Shown here in pieces: positions 42,607-52,126 of a DNA stretch of 64,000 bases (position 1 is its first letter; the number at the start of each line of letters is the position of its first letter). The position numbers were made by a program, and so were the translations under genes. The notes under the pieces are model-generated. The model had not been told where the DNA came from. It worked only from the letters and a program-made list of their open reading frames with translations, and did not search any database. The stretch spans positions 62,001 to 126,000 of the forward strand of contig NZ_BAABWQ010000001.1 in the NCBI RefSeq assembly GCF_040370365.1. The letters run 5' to 3'. The stretch is from Shimia sp040370365 (GTDB taxonomy: Bacteria; Pseudomonadota; Alphaproteobacteria; Rhodobacterales; Rhodobacteraceae).

Positions 42607-42633
42607 AAACAGCCCGGGCAAGCCGGGCTGTTT
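42607..42633. terminator. Hairpin between livJ and livG, likely partial terminator
   Basis: AAACAGCCCGG (42607-42617) pairs exactly with CCGGGCTGTTT (42623-42633) around a 5-nt loop, with further A residues that become U's on the minus strand. It lies 22 bases after the livJ stop, so it may allow high livJ and lower livGF-x-HM expression. Confidence 0.8.
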
Positions 42634-42654
42634 CTACCGTAGATCGATAAATGA

Positions 42655-43842
42655 TTATCGATACTTAGCTGTTGCGATCTCGCCGCCATCGATGACTATC
42701 TGGCGATAGTTGCCCGCTGATTCACCGGGGCCGATCAATTCGACAGCAGTTGCACCAACGTAGTCTACGTCACCACCGCCAGCGATAATGTCGAGCGCTT
42801 TGCCCAGCTCGCCAGGGAAAATTTGTTCGCCTGGCGCGTTGGCCACATCCATCACTTTTTCTTTGTAAGCTGCTGGATCGGAAGAACCCGCCGCCTGCAT
42901 CGCCAGCAGCATGAGAGCTGCTGCGTCATAGCTTTCAGGGGTGAATGGGGACGTTGCATCAAACGCACCGCCAACCAGCTCTTCGAACTTTGCAGCACCT
43001 GGGCTGTCTGTACCTGGGTGCTGACCAGTAGACCCTTCGATTTCGTCACCGAAGTTTTCCTGCAGCTTCGCACCGATCATACCGTCTGGGAAGTGGAATG
43101 TGTCAAACGCACCAGAGTCGATGGCCGCACGCACGATGCCGGAACCACCTTGGTCCACGTAGCCTGCGACGACCAAACGGTCTCCACCTGCAGCCGCCAG
43201 CGCGCCGACTTCAGCGGAGTAGTCCGCTTTTCCGTCTTCATGTGCTGCGTTGATGGTGACAGTACCACCAGCCGCTTCGAATGCAGCTTGGAAGCTATCG
43301 GCCAAACCTTTTCCGTAGTCGTTGTTGGTGTAGGTCAGAGCAACTTCTTCGATGCCTTCTTCCATCAAAATTTCTGTCATAACAACGCCTTGACGCGCAT
43401 CAGACGGAGCCGTGCGGAAGAAAAGCCCATTGTCTTCGTTGCCTGTATGGCTCAGGCCTGGAGAGGTCGCTGACGGTGACACCATAACAACACCATTGGC
43501 TAAAGCCACGTTGTTAAGGATCGCGCCAGTCACACCAGAGCAATCCGCACCCATGATGCCTTTTACGCCGTCAGCCGTGATCAGGCGCTCTGCAGCAGCG
43601 GACGCGGCAGCTGCGTCAACGCAGGTAGAATCCGCTCGCACCGGAATGACAGTAGAGCCATCCAACAGCTTTCCGCTGTCGGTCACTTCTTTCATCGCCA
43701 ACTCCGCACCATCCGCCATAGATGGCGTCAGCGATTCAATGGGTCCAGTGAAGCCAAGGATGATCCCTAGCTTGATGTCCTCTGCAGACGCAGTACCAGC
43801 CAGAAGTGCGCCAGCAGCAGACGCCAAAAGCAGCTTTTTCAT
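42655..43842 (-). CDS. livJ: Branched-chain amino acid ABC substrate-binding protein LivJ
   Basis: This 395-residue periplasmic protein starts MKKLLLASAAGALLAGTASAED (signal peptide) and has the peripla-BP-6 features IKLGIILGFTGPIESLTPSMADGAELA, VIPVRADSTCVDAAAASAAAERLI and MVSPSATSPGLS. A longer open frame upstream has no signal and is rejected. It heads the liv operon. The exact ligand (leucine, amides, urea or others) cannot be fixed from sequence. Confidence 0.93.
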   Translation of the reverse strand: MKKLLLASAAGALLAGTASAEDIKLGIILGFTGPIESLTPSMADGAELAMKEVTDSGKLLDGSTVIPVRADSTCVDAAAASAAAERLITADGVKGIMGADCSGVTGAILNNVALANGVVMVSPSATSPGLSHTGNEDNGLFFRTAPSDARQGVVMTEILMEEGIEEVALTYTNNDYGKGLADSFQAAFEAAGGTVTINAAHEDGKADYSAEVGALAAAGGDRLVVAGYVDQGGSGIVRAAIDSGAFDTFHFPDGMIGAKLQENFGDEIEGSTGQHPGTDSPGAAKFEELVGGAFDATSPFTPESYDAAALMLLAMQAAGSSDPAAYKEKVMDVANAPGEQIFPGELGKALDIIAGGGDVDYVGATAVELIGPGESAGNYRQIVIDGGEIATAKYR

Positions 43843-44000
43843 TGTGAAACTCCCTATTTGTTTTTTTTGTTCCAATTCAAAGCCTATGCGGGCGCAATTC
43901 AAAAGAAAAGGGGCAGATGACCAATATTTGATCACATTGTCCCAGCGAATATGAGATGCTTGAGACATGAGTTCATTTGTTGAATGCTTGAGAGGGATAA

Positions 44001-45107
44001 GTGTTTTTTGTCAGAGTTTTATCGCTTTTTGCTTTGGTGTCCCAAAGCGGACCAGCTTTCGCGCAGAGCATATCGACCTCGCAGGGAAGAGTGCAGGTAG
44101 AGGCTGTCGTTGAAAATTTGAGCGAACCTTGGGGGTTTGCTCATCTATCGGACGGAAGCGTTTTGATCACTGTGCGTGGCGGCACGCTTTTGCATGTCTC
44201 TCCTCGCGGAGTGCGGCAGGAGGTGCAAGGTGTGCCTCAGGTACATGTTCAAGGGCAGGGAGGCTTGTTGGACGTCATTGTGTCTCGAGATTTCCCTCAA
44301 ACAAGAGAGGTTTTTCTCAGCATGTCGGTGCGGCAGAAAGACGGAGCTGGAACGGCAGTGCACCGCGCCCAGCTTTCTAGGGACGGTAGTCGGCTGACCA
44401 ACGTGATCAAAATCTTCGAGATGGCTGCCGGAAGCTCAGGTGGCAGACACTTCGGAAGTCGCATTGTCGAAGCGACGGACGGGACACTTTTTGTGACAAT
44501 CGGTGAGCGCGGAGACCGGCCGGCTGCTCAGGATATTTCGAGTCATGAGGGAAGTGTTGTTCGGGTTACAAAGTCTGGGGCTGTGCCCAAGGATAATCCT
44601 TTTGTTGGGAAAGAAGCTGCTCGTGCCGAAATCTGGTCTTTTGGCCACCGAAATCCCCAAGGCGCTGCATTGGATTTGCAGGGACAATTGTGGGTCGTTG
44701 AACATGGTGCAAGAGGCGGAGACGAGCTTAACTTGGTCCGGAAAGGTTCCAATTTTGGCTGGCCAGTGATTGCATTTGGACGACATTACTCAGGCGCGAA
44801 AATCGGCGAAGGTACATCGAAAAAAGGCATGCAACAGCCTGAATTCTATTGGGATCCTTCAATAGCGCCTTCAGGAATGATGGTCTATTCGGGAGAACTA
44901 TGGCCCGAATGGAAAGGACACTTCTTTGTTGGAAGTTTGAAGTTCGACTACATCAGCCGATTGTCCGGGGCTCCTGTGGTGGAACGTGAAAAAATCCGTG
45001 GTCCAAGTACGGGACGAGTTCGGGATGTTCGCGAGGGTCCCCATGGTGGAATTTGGTTTTTGTCCGTAGAGAACGGCGCGCTTTACCGGATGACGCCCAA
45101 CGAGTAG
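44001..45107 (+). CDS. PQQ-dependent aldose sugar dehydrogenase-like protein
   Basis: This 368-residue secreted beta-propeller begins with a GTG codon (AGAGGG upstream) and a signal peptide (VRVLSLFALVSQSGPAFAQ). It contains VVENLSEPWGFAHLSDGSVLIT, GGLLDVIVSRDF, GGRHFGSRIVEATDGTLFVTIGERGD and SFGHRNPQGAALD, the GSDH/YliI family pattern. The enzymes oxidise aldose sugars using PQQ. No PQQ synthesis genes are in the window. It is divergent from livJ. Confidence 0.9.
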   Translation: MFFVRVLSLFALVSQSGPAFAQSISTSQGRVQVEAVVENLSEPWGFAHLSDGSVLITVRGGTLLHVSPRGVRQEVQGVPQVHVQGQGGLLDVIVSRDFPQTREVFLSMSVRQKDGAGTAVHRAQLSRDGSRLTNVIKIFEMAAGSSGGRHFGSRIVEATDGTLFVTIGERGDRPAAQDISSHEGSVVRVTKSGAVPKDNPFVGKEAARAEIWSFGHRNPQGAALDLQGQLWVVEHGARGGDELNLVRKGSNFGWPVIAFGRHYSGAKIGEGTSKKGMQQPEFYWDPSIAPSGMMVYSGELWPEWKGHFFVGSLKFDYISRLSGAPVVEREKIRGPSTGRVRDVREGPHGGIWFLSVENGALYRMTPNE

Positions 45108-45147
45108 GGTGGTGAAAACACTAATAATTTTTCTATCAGGGTCCTTT

Positions 45148-45567
45148 ATGTTTAGAATATCTATTCTTAGCGCAGTTGCTGCGTTCTTGTTCTGCACCGC
45201 GTCTTTGGCTCAGGTCAATCAGCGCACACAGTTCAATCAAGGTCTGGCGATGTTCAATGAATTGGTGATGCAACATGAGTTAGGGGAGGCCATTGATTTC
45301 ATCCAGATCGACAAGCTGCTCGAAGAGGAAGAGCTGACTGAGCTCAATAGATCCCTAAGAGTGGCCATACCAGATGATTTTGTTAACAATCAATCGGTCA
45401 GAAGCGAAGTGCTTAAGAACGGTTTTCGTCAAGAACTTTTGGCGTTCTGGACAGAGGAAAACGACTACTACTTCGTCTATATCCTTTTTCACTCCCGCAA
45501 GGATGGTTTTTCGGTGATACACATTGAGCACAGCACCGAAATTCAGAATTTGATGGCGTTCTTCTAG
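45148..45567 (+). CDS. Hypothetical secreted protein
   Basis: This 139-residue protein has a signal peptide (MFRISILSAVAAFLFCTASLAQ) and a mostly helical, acidic mature part with IDKLLEEEELTELNRSL and a beta-rich end YYFVYILFHSRKDGFSVIHIEH. It is 40 bases after the sugar dehydrogenase and converges with the glxA-type gene by 13 bases. A start 13 codons earlier (GTG at 45109) is possible but adds a hydrophobic stretch before the signal. No family recognised. Confidence 0.65.
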   Translation: MFRISILSAVAAFLFCTASLAQVNQRTQFNQGLAMFNELVMQHELGEAIDFIQIDKLLEEEELTELNRSLRVAIPDDFVNNQSVRSEVLKNGFRQELLAFWTEENDYYFVYILFHSRKDGFSVIHIEHSTEIQNLMAFF

Positions 45568-45580
45568 AGATTGTTGCCGT

Positions 45581-46582
45581 CTAAACAGACAGCCTAGTGC
45601 TTTGGGACCCGCGCTCGCGATAAGGTGTGGTCTCATAGTGGGCCCGGTAGCACTTTGAAAAATGACTAGGGGACGCAAAGCCACAAGCTAAGGCAACGTT
45701 AATCACACTCATATCTGTTTGCATTAACAGGTTGCGTGCTTTTTGGAGGCGAAGTTCCATGTAGTACCGCTTTGGAGATCGGTTGAGATATCGACGGAAC
45801 AACCTTTCCAACTGGCGCGTAGACATGCCCACTTCTTTTGCCAAAAGCGACGGGCTTATTGGTTCTTCGATGTTGGCTTCCATCATTTGGATAACCATTG
45901 ACAATTTGGGGTGACGAACGCCAATGCGTGTCGGGACTGATAGCCGCTGAGTGTCCTGGTCGGTGCGGATTGAATTGTAGATCTGTTGATCCGCAACCCA
46001 GTTTGCGACTTCTTCACCCAGATCTTCTGCGATCAACTTCAAAAAGAGGTCAATCGAGGAAGTACCTCCTGCGGTCGTCATGCGGTTTCCGTCGATGCTG
46101 AAAACAGATTTCGACAATTCGACTTCGTCAAATTCTTCGGCAAAGCTGTCTTGGTTCTCCCAATGGATTGTTGCTTTCTTTCCATTCAGGAGCCCAGCCT
46201 TCGCCATCGTGAAAGATGCTGTACACAGCCCGATAATTGGCGGGGCTTTACGCGCTTCGCGACGCAACCAGTTCAACAGCCTTTTGGTCGTCGCTTTCTG
46301 AATATCGACGCCTCCACACAAAACGATTGTGTCATCACGCTGCAAATCTTCCAGGTCGCTGTCCAGTTGTAGCGTGGTTTGAGTAGAGCAAGACACGACC
46401 TCTCCGCCTTCACCGCAGAGAATCCACGTATAGTGATCTTTGCCCAGCCGTCGGTTCGCCAAACGCAGGCAATCGACCGCAGATGCAAACGACAATAGTG
46501 TAAAACTCTCAAGAAGAACGAACACGAAGCGCCGCGGTTTGTTGTCTTCCCGTTCAGAAGCGATAGCCGAAGTCATTGACAT
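45581..46582 (-). CDS. GlxA family transcriptional regulator (AraC type)
   Basis: This 333-residue regulator has an N-terminal DJ-1/PfpI-like domain (FVFVLLESFTLLSFASAVDCLRL, with the elbow GLCTASFTMAKAG) and a C-terminal double helix-turn-helix AraC domain (EPISPSLLAKEVGMSTRQLERLFRRYL and INVALACGFASPSHFSKCYR). Related proteins sense carnitine, glycine betaine or arginine catabolites. No matching catabolic operon is adjacent, so its target is unclear. Confidence 0.9.
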   Translation of the reverse strand: MSMTSAIASEREDNKPRRFVFVLLESFTLLSFASAVDCLRLANRRLGKDHYTWILCGEGGEVVSCSTQTTLQLDSDLEDLQRDDTIVLCGGVDIQKATTKRLLNWLRREARKAPPIIGLCTASFTMAKAGLLNGKKATIHWENQDSFAEEFDEVELSKSVFSIDGNRMTTAGGTSSIDLFLKLIAEDLGEEVANWVADQQIYNSIRTDQDTQRLSVPTRIGVRHPKLSMVIQMMEANIEEPISPSLLAKEVGMSTRQLERLFRRYLNRSPKRYYMELRLQKARNLLMQTDMSVINVALACGFASPSHFSKCYRAHYETTPYRERGSQSTRLSV

Positions 46583-46744
46583 CGTTTCCTTTTCCCTGTT
46601 TTGATGAGCGTCTCAATGCGCCTTCAGTTTATTGACTAAACGTGCATTTTGCGGTGCGCGTCAAGTGCCGATATTTCATCTATGGTCCTATCACAAGAGC
46701 TTTTGTATAAGGTGCTTCAAACCTGTCTAAGCGGAGTAAAGACG

Positions 46745-48112
46745 ATGGCGGAATGGCAAAAATCTGACTGGCGCTCAAAGCCCCGGGTGCAGATGCCTGA
46801 GTATACGGACGAGGCAAAGCTGACGGCTGTTGAAGCCAAGCTTGCGAGTTATCCGCCGTTGGTCTTTGCCGGTGAGGCGCGGCGCCTGAAAGCACAGCTT
46901 GGTGCCGCATCTCGTGGTGAGGCATTTTTGCTGCAAGGGGGCGATTGCGCTGAAAGCTTTGAGCAATTCAGTGCGGACGGAATTCGCGACACCTTCAAAG
47001 TGATGTTGCAGATGGCTATGGTGTTGACCTATGGCGCGAAAGTGCCGGTGGTGAAAGTTGGCCGGATGGCAGGGCAATTTGCCAAGCCACGTTCAGCACC
47101 AACCGAAACGGTTAATGGTCTGGAACTACCCAGCTACCGTGGCGATATCATCAATGATTTGGCGTTCACGTCTGAGTCACGCATTCCAAATCCAGATAAG
47201 ATGTTGCAAGCCTATACTCAGGCCGCTGCGACATTGAACCTGCTGCGCGCATTTTCGACGGGTGGTTACGCCGACGTGCACCAAGTCCATTCATGGACAC
47301 TTGGCTTCGCCGAAGGCGAGAAGGCAGTGAAATACCGTGACATGGCCAACCGGATCAGTGACGCACTGGATTTCATGAAAGCAGCGGGTGTAACGTCCGA
47401 GCGCTTGCACTCGTTGCAGACGGTCGATTTTTACACCAGTCACGAGTCACTGCTGTTGGAATATGAAGAGGCGTTGACGCGTTTGGACTCGACTTCGGGT
47501 CAATGGCTTGCTGGGTCTGGCCACATGATTTGGATCGGTGACCGCACACGTCAACCTGATGGGGCACATGTCGAATTCGCGCGCGGGGTTCAAAACCCAA
47601 TTGGCCTGAAATGTGGTCCTACGACCACTGCAGACGACCTGAAAGTGCTGATCGAAAAATTGAATCCTGAGAACGAGGCTGGCCGCTTGACACTGATTGC
47701 GCGGTTCGGTGCAGGCAGTGTTGGTGATCACTTGCCACGTCTGATCAGAACCGTGCAAGAAGAGGGTGCCAACGTTCTTTGGACCTGTGATCCAATGCAC
47801 GGCAACACCATCAAGTCGGCAACCGGATATAAAACGCGTCCATTTGACAGCGTGTTGCGCGAAGTGCGCGAGTTCTTTGGTGTACACAAAGCTGAAGGCA
47901 CCATCCCGGGCGGTGTTCACTTTGAGATGACTGGGCAGGACGTTACAGAATGCACCGGTGGCGTGCGTGCGGTAACTGAAGAAGACCTGTCAGCGCGCTA
48001 CCACACGGCATGTGATCCGCGCTTGAACGCGAGCCAATCTTTGGAATTGGCGTTTTTGGTGGCTGAAGAGTTGTCCAATCGTGAACAGCCGCGAGCCGCA
48101 AAAGCCGTCTGA
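46745..48112 (+). CDS. aroG: 3-Deoxy-7-phosphoheptulonate synthase, class II
   Basis: This 455-residue DAHP synthase condenses phosphoenolpyruvate and erythrose 4-phosphate, the first step of aromatic amino acid synthesis. It starts MAEWQKSDWRSKPRVQMPEY and shows FLLQGGDCAESFEQF, RMAGQFAKPRSAPTE, DRTRQPDGAHVEF, TCDPMHGNTI and GGVHFEMTGQDVTECTGG, all class II (plant-like) motifs. The upstream open frame is excluded because the family starts here. It is a single gene with its own terminator. Confidence 0.96.
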   Translation: MAEWQKSDWRSKPRVQMPEYTDEAKLTAVEAKLASYPPLVFAGEARRLKAQLGAASRGEAFLLQGGDCAESFEQFSADGIRDTFKVMLQMAMVLTYGAKVPVVKVGRMAGQFAKPRSAPTETVNGLELPSYRGDIINDLAFTSESRIPNPDKMLQAYTQAAATLNLLRAFSTGGYADVHQVHSWTLGFAEGEKAVKYRDMANRISDALDFMKAAGVTSERLHSLQTVDFYTSHESLLLEYEEALTRLDSTSGQWLAGSGHMIWIGDRTRQPDGAHVEFARGVQNPIGLKCGPTTTADDLKVLIEKLNPENEAGRLTLIARFGAGSVGDHLPRLIRTVQEEGANVLWTCDPMHGNTIKSATGYKTRPFDSVLREVREFFGVHKAEGTIPGGVHFEMTGQDVTECTGGVRAVTEEDLSARYHTACDPRLNASQSLELAFLVAEELSNREQPRAAKAV

Positions 48113-48132
48113 GAGCTATGCGAAACAATTCA

Positions 48133-48164
48133 AAAGAGCCGTTCGGAAGTGCGGCTCTTTTTTT
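48133..48164 (+). terminator. Terminator after DAHP synthase
   Basis: AAAGAGCCG (48133-48141) pairs with CGGCTCTTT (48152-48160) around a 10-nt loop and is followed by more T's, giving a seven-T run. Confidence 0.9.
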
Positions 48165-48270
48165 GTGCCAAATTGCCAAGATATCCGCAATTTGCCTCTT
48201 GCATCCCACCAATAGATACCGCTAAACACCGCTCCACAGAGACATGATCAGCCGGTCAAGTCTTTGTTGC

Positions 48271-48360
48271 GGAGAGGTGGCCGAGTGGTCGAAGGCGCAC
48301 GCCTGGAAAGTGTGTAGGCGGGAGACCGTCTCCAGGGTTCGAATCCCTGTCTCTCCGCCA
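48271..48360 (+). tRNA. tRNA-Ser (anticodon GGA)
   Basis: This 90-nt gene has encoded CCA. The acceptor stem GGAGAGG/(C)CTCTCC is intact, the anticodon loop CTGGAAA carries GGA, a long variable arm (class II) follows, and the T arm has GGTTCGAATCC. It reads UCC and UCU codons. Confidence 0.96.
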
Positions 48361-48440
48361 TACATTAAACAGACATTTCTGAATTCGATCGCTGTTTGCG
48401 GCTGTATTAATTTTGAGTATTAGCATTTTTGCAAAAGGCC

Positions 48441-48662
48441 TTATGCCTTTTGAACCGTAAACTCCAAATAGCCGTCTTTTTCCACCATACCCAAAAATCT
48501 GTGGCCAGCTTCGTTGCAGAAATGCGGGACGTCGACAATCGCGGCGGGATCATCTGCAAGCAAGCGAATGGTTGCCCCAGATGGCAACGGTTGCATGCGT
48601 TTGCGCAATCGTAGCACCGGCAGAGGGCAAAGCAAATTCAGAGCGTCAATTTTCATATCCAT
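48441..48662 (-). CDS. TusA family sulfurtransferase
   Basis: This protein of about 73 residues has the TusA-type active site LLCPLPVLRLRKRM with Cys12, and the GATIRLLADDPAAIVDVPHFCNEAGH core. TusA proteins relay sulfur for tRNA thiolation or other sulfur transfer. The start is uncertain: ATGs at 48656 and 48662 are both close, with no strong RBS. It is divergent from ccdA. Confidence 0.88.
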   Translation of the reverse strand: MDMKIDALNLLCPLPVLRLRKRMQPLPSGATIRLLADDPAAIVDVPHFCNEAGHRFLGMVEKDGYLEFTVQKA

Positions 48663-48754
48663 AATAATCACATAAGCGCGATATTTTGTCCTGTCCACGG
48701 GGATGTTACCTGCGGAGAGGTGACCTTGTCGCTGCGATGATCTAAGTGTGACTC

Positions 48755-49507
48755 ATGTTTGGAATAGATATCATAGACGCGGGACTTTTGCCTGCAATGT
48801 TGGTGGCTCTAATGGCGGGCACCATCTCCTTTCTCAGTCCCTGTGTGTTGCCGATTGTACCACCGTACTTGGCCTACATGAGCGGCGTCAGCATGTCGGA
48901 ACTCACCACACAAGAAGAGGCGCGGCGCAAAGCAATTGTCTCGGCCCTTTTCTTTGTACTCGGATTGTCGACAGTCTTTTTATTTCTTGGCTTCACAGCC
49001 TCGGCGTTTGGAGCGTTTTTCCTTCAAAACCAAGAGCTTTTTAGCAAAATCGCAGGCGGGGTTGTGGTAATCTTTGGTCTGCATTTCCTAAACGTTTTCA
49101 GAATACCGTTTCTTGATCGCGAAGCACGGATTGAGACGGGAGAAAGCGGCGGTTCGGCCTTTGGCGCCTATGTGCTGGGACTGGCGTTTGCGTTTGGGTG
49201 GACCCCATGTATTGGTCCGCAGTTGGGTGCGATCTTGTCCATCGCGGCCAGTGAGGCGTCAATCGCGCGTGGCACGTTGCTTCTTGGAGTCTACGCTGCA
49301 GGGCTTGGCATTCCCTTTTTATTGGCGGCGGTTTTCTTGAATCGAGCGATGGGCGTGATGGACCGCATCAAGCCTTACATGGGTACCATCGAAAAGGTTA
49401 TGGGTGGGCTGCTCTTGTTTGTTGGGATCATGTTGTTGACCGGAGCATTTTCCACCTTCTCCTATTGGCTGCTTGAGTCCTTTCCTGCACTTGCAACTCT
49501 CGGATAA
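48755..49507 (+). CDS. ccdA: Cytochrome c biogenesis protein CcdA
   Basis: This 250-residue six-helix membrane protein moves electrons from cytoplasmic thioredoxin to periplasmic thiol proteins. The two catalytic cysteines are in SFLSPCVLPIVPPYLAYMSG and FAFGWTPCIGPQL. It is the likely electron source for CcmG encoded at 16111, although the genes are 32 kb apart. It is a stand-alone gene. Confidence 0.94.
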   Translation: MFGIDIIDAGLLPAMLVALMAGTISFLSPCVLPIVPPYLAYMSGVSMSELTTQEEARRKAIVSALFFVLGLSTVFLFLGFTASAFGAFFLQNQELFSKIAGGVVVIFGLHFLNVFRIPFLDREARIETGESGGSAFGAYVLGLAFAFGWTPCIGPQLGAILSIAASEASIARGTLLLGVYAAGLGIPFLLAAVFLNRAMGVMDRIKPYMGTIEKVMGGLLLFVGIMLLTGAFSTFSYWLLESFPALATLG

Positions 49508-49562
49508 GGCTTAATTTTGCCAAAGAGAGCCGCTACACTCCTGTGAAAGGAGACAGCAGTTT

Positions 49563-50783
49563 ATGCGGCCACCCGATCAAAAAAAAGTGCATCGGCGCCG
49601 GGTTTTTTATATTCCCGGTTACGACCCGATTCATCCACGGCGTTACCGCGAGCTATACCGCAAGGAAAGCGCCGCGCAGGCCGAGGTCTCAAAGTACAGC
49701 ATTGATTTGAGTGCCAAGAAGAGGTCCAGCGGTGGTCCCTATGGATGGCAGGTAGTAAGCGTACAAGAAGGTGACAACGTGCGCGCGGATTTCGAAGTTC
49801 TGGTCTGGTCAGACATCGTGCGCGACAGCATGGAGAAGGGCATTTTCGGCACATATATGCAGCTTGTTCGCACAGCAATCGCCTATATCGGAAGCGGAGT
49901 GCTTTGGCGATTGATGCGTCTGCGCAAAGGGCCAGTAATTGCAGCGCTGTATCCGGTATGTTTTCTTTTAATTCAATTGGTTATTTCGGTTTTATTCGCG
50001 TGGATTTTGGGCTCAATTTTCGCGCTCTTTGGACCTTGGTGGCTGGGGTTTTTCGGCCTCGGAGCGGTCTATCCGGTGTTGCGCTGGTTCCAAAAGCATG
50101 ACGGAAGGTTTTTTGCGTACTACCTTATGCATGATTACGCATATTCAGCGGCCTCGAATGGTGAAAACTCCATTGCGCTAGAAGCACGTATGTCTGAATT
50201 CAAAGAGCGTATCGGCACAGCGTTGCAAGAGGAGTACGATGAAGTTCTCGTGGTAGGGCATTCGAGTGGGGCGCATTTGGGTGTGTCGATCCTGTCTGAT
50301 TTGATTCGAGAGGGTCGATGTCAGCAAACGGGCCCGTCATTGGGGTTTCTCTCGTTGGGTCAAGTTGTTCCGATGGTGTCATTCCTGCCCGAGGCGCAGA
50401 GGTTGCGGGCCGATTTGGCGTTTCTGTGCCAGCGCCAGGAACTGACATGGGTCGATGTGACTGCCCCGGGAGATGGATGCGCGTTTGCGCTGTGTGACCC
50501 CGTTTCAGTTTCAGGTGTTGCACCGAGCCAGGGCAAACGATGGCCATTGGTGGTGTCTGCTGCATTCACAAAAACCCTAAGCGAGGCCCGTTGGGCGGAG
50601 TTGCGGTGGCGGTTTTTTCGTCTGCACTTTCAATACCTTTGTGCCTTTGACCGTCCGGGAGACTATGACTATTTCCGGATTACGGCTGGGCCTTTGACAT
50701 TGGAGGAGCGGTACCATGGACGCAAACCTTCCAAGTCGCGGATCGAGACGCCTGTTAGCAAATACACATCGGTCACGTCATGA
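49563..50783 (+). CDS. Predicted membrane alpha/beta hydrolase, partner of P450
   Basis: This 406-residue protein has an N-terminal strand RRRVFYIPGYDPIHPRRYREL, two to three central membrane helices (about 127-150 and 152-175), and a later nucleophile elbow VVGHSSGAHLG with Ser234. The RVFYIPGYDP opening and GHSSG suggest an alpha/beta hydrolase interrupted by a membrane hairpin. The stop overlaps the P450 start by ATGA, so the pair is co-translated. Substrate unknown; a lipid ester or acyl substrate passed to the P450 is a reasonable guess. Confidence 0.75.
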   Translation: MRPPDQKKVHRRRVFYIPGYDPIHPRRYRELYRKESAAQAEVSKYSIDLSAKKRSSGGPYGWQVVSVQEGDNVRADFEVLVWSDIVRDSMEKGIFGTYMQLVRTAIAYIGSGVLWRLMRLRKGPVIAALYPVCFLLIQLVISVLFAWILGSIFALFGPWWLGFFGLGAVYPVLRWFQKHDGRFFAYYLMHDYAYSAASNGENSIALEARMSEFKERIGTALQEEYDEVLVVGHSSGAHLGVSILSDLIREGRCQQTGPSLGFLSLGQVVPMVSFLPEAQRLRADLAFLCQRQELTWVDVTAPGDGCAFALCDPVSVSGVAPSQGKRWPLVVSAAFTKTLSEARWAELRWRFFRLHFQYLCAFDRPGDYDYFRITAGPLTLEERYHGRKPSKSRIETPVSKYTSVTS

Positions 50784-52126
50784 TCCCACCCAAACCTGAG
50801 CCACGCCCTGATAAAGTCTCTTTGCGCCAGTATGTTAAACTGTTTCAGAAAGATTTGCTTTCTGCTCAGCCGCAGCGACTTTACCGTGCATGGATGGCCG
50901 AATTTAGGACCCCCTTTTTCCGATCTTACATGATCAATCAGCCGTCTTTGGTTCAGGCGGTGCTTAAAGAGAGACCAGATGATTTTCCTAAATCACAACG
51001 GGTTAGCGAGGGTTTGAAACCTCTTCTGGGAGAATCTGTCTTTCTTACCAATGGCGAAACGTGGAAGCGGCAGCGGCGGATCATCGATCCCGCGTTTGAA
51101 GGTGGGCGGCTGCGTGATACTTTTCCGGCGATGTGGGCGGCAGGTCAGGCCGCGATTGCACGTCTGGACCGATTTGATGGTCAGGTCGTTGAAATTGAAG
51201 AGGAAACCAGTCACGCAGCGGCAGATGTGATCTTTCGTACTCTGTTCTCGATCCCGATTGAACATGAAGTGGCGGGGCGGGTGTTTGAGGAGTTTCGCAC
51301 CTATCAGCGCAGTGCTCCGATTGTAAATTTGGGCGCGTTTTTCCCTTTACCACGTTGGTTTCCAAGGTTTTTCCGAAAGGACACCAAGCGTACTGCGGTG
51401 AGCATTCGAAAGCTCATCACCCAGTTGACTGCCGAGCGCATGGCGGCGATCGCTTCGGGTATGGCCCCGGATGATTTGGCAACGAAGATCATGACAACTG
51501 TCGATCCTGAAAGCGGAAAATCGTTTGATGCCAATGAGATGGTTGATCAAGTTGCAATCTTTTTCTTGGCTGGGCATGAAACCAGTGCGTCGGCCCTCGC
51601 GTGGGCGCTTTACCTGTGTGCCTTGTATCCAGAGTGGCAAGAGAAAATCTCGCAGGAAGCAGCGGAGCTGAGCGAAGATTTCGCCAGCATCAGTAAGCAG
51701 CGTACTTGCCGAGATGTGTTCCGGGAGGCGTTGCGCTTGTATCCGCCTGTGCCGATGATGGTGCGTGAGAATACCTGTCCTGAGAACTTCAGAGATCGAG
51801 ATATTTCCGTTGGTTCTCAGGTTGTTATCTCCGCTTGGCATCTGCATCGCCAAGAGCGGCTTTGGGACAATCCGGACGGATTTGACCCGACACGGTGGCA
51901 GACCGAAAATGGTAAGACGTGTGCGCGCGACGCGTATATCCCGTTCTCCGCGGGCAGTCGCGTGTGCACGGGTGCAGGGTTTGCGATGGTGGAAGGAGTT
52001 TTGATGCTGTCGATGATCCTAAAGCATTTCAAGGTCACCCCAGTTGGCGATCCGCCTGTGCCAATTGCACATCTGACGGTGCGGTCGCGTGATGGCATTA
52101 ACCTGCGTTTGGAGCGCCGAAAGTAG
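50780..52126 (+). CDS. Cytochrome P450
   Basis: This 448-residue soluble P450 has the I-helix oxygen-binding motif FLAGHETSASALAW, the K-helix EALRLYPPVP (ExxR), and the haem loop FSAGSRVCTGAGFA with the cysteine ligand at about residue 396. All hallmarks are intact. It has a hydrophobic MIPPKPEPRP start rather than a membrane anchor. It needs a ferredoxin and reductase, none adjacent. It is in a two-gene operon with the hydrolase. The sequence resembles CYP families acting on fatty acids or terpenoids, but the substrate is not known. Confidence 0.93.
   Translation: MIPPKPEPRPDKVSLRQYVKLFQKDLLSAQPQRLYRAWMAEFRTPFFRSYMINQPSLVQAVLKERPDDFPKSQRVSEGLKPLLGESVFLTNGETWKRQRRIIDPAFEGGRLRDTFPAMWAAGQAAIARLDRFDGQVVEIEEETSHAAADVIFRTLFSIPIEHEVAGRVFEEFRTYQRSAPIVNLGAFFPLPRWFPRFFRKDTKRTAVSIRKLITQLTAERMAAIASGMAPDDLATKIMTTVDPESGKSFDANEMVDQVAIFFLAGHETSASALAWALYLCALYPEWQEKISQEAAELSEDFASISKQRTCRDVFREALRLYPPVPMMVRENTCPENFRDRDISVGSQVVISAWHLHRQERLWDNPDGFDPTRWQTENGKTCARDAYIPFSAGSRVCTGAGFAMVEGVLMLSMILKHFKVTPVGDPPVPIAHLTVRSRDGINLRLERRK

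Noticed and set aside
46627..46641. GTTTA-TTGAC-TAAAC inverted repeat between the GlxA gene and DAHP synthase
   Set aside because: Arms are only five bases and AT rich, common by chance; not enough to propose an operator.
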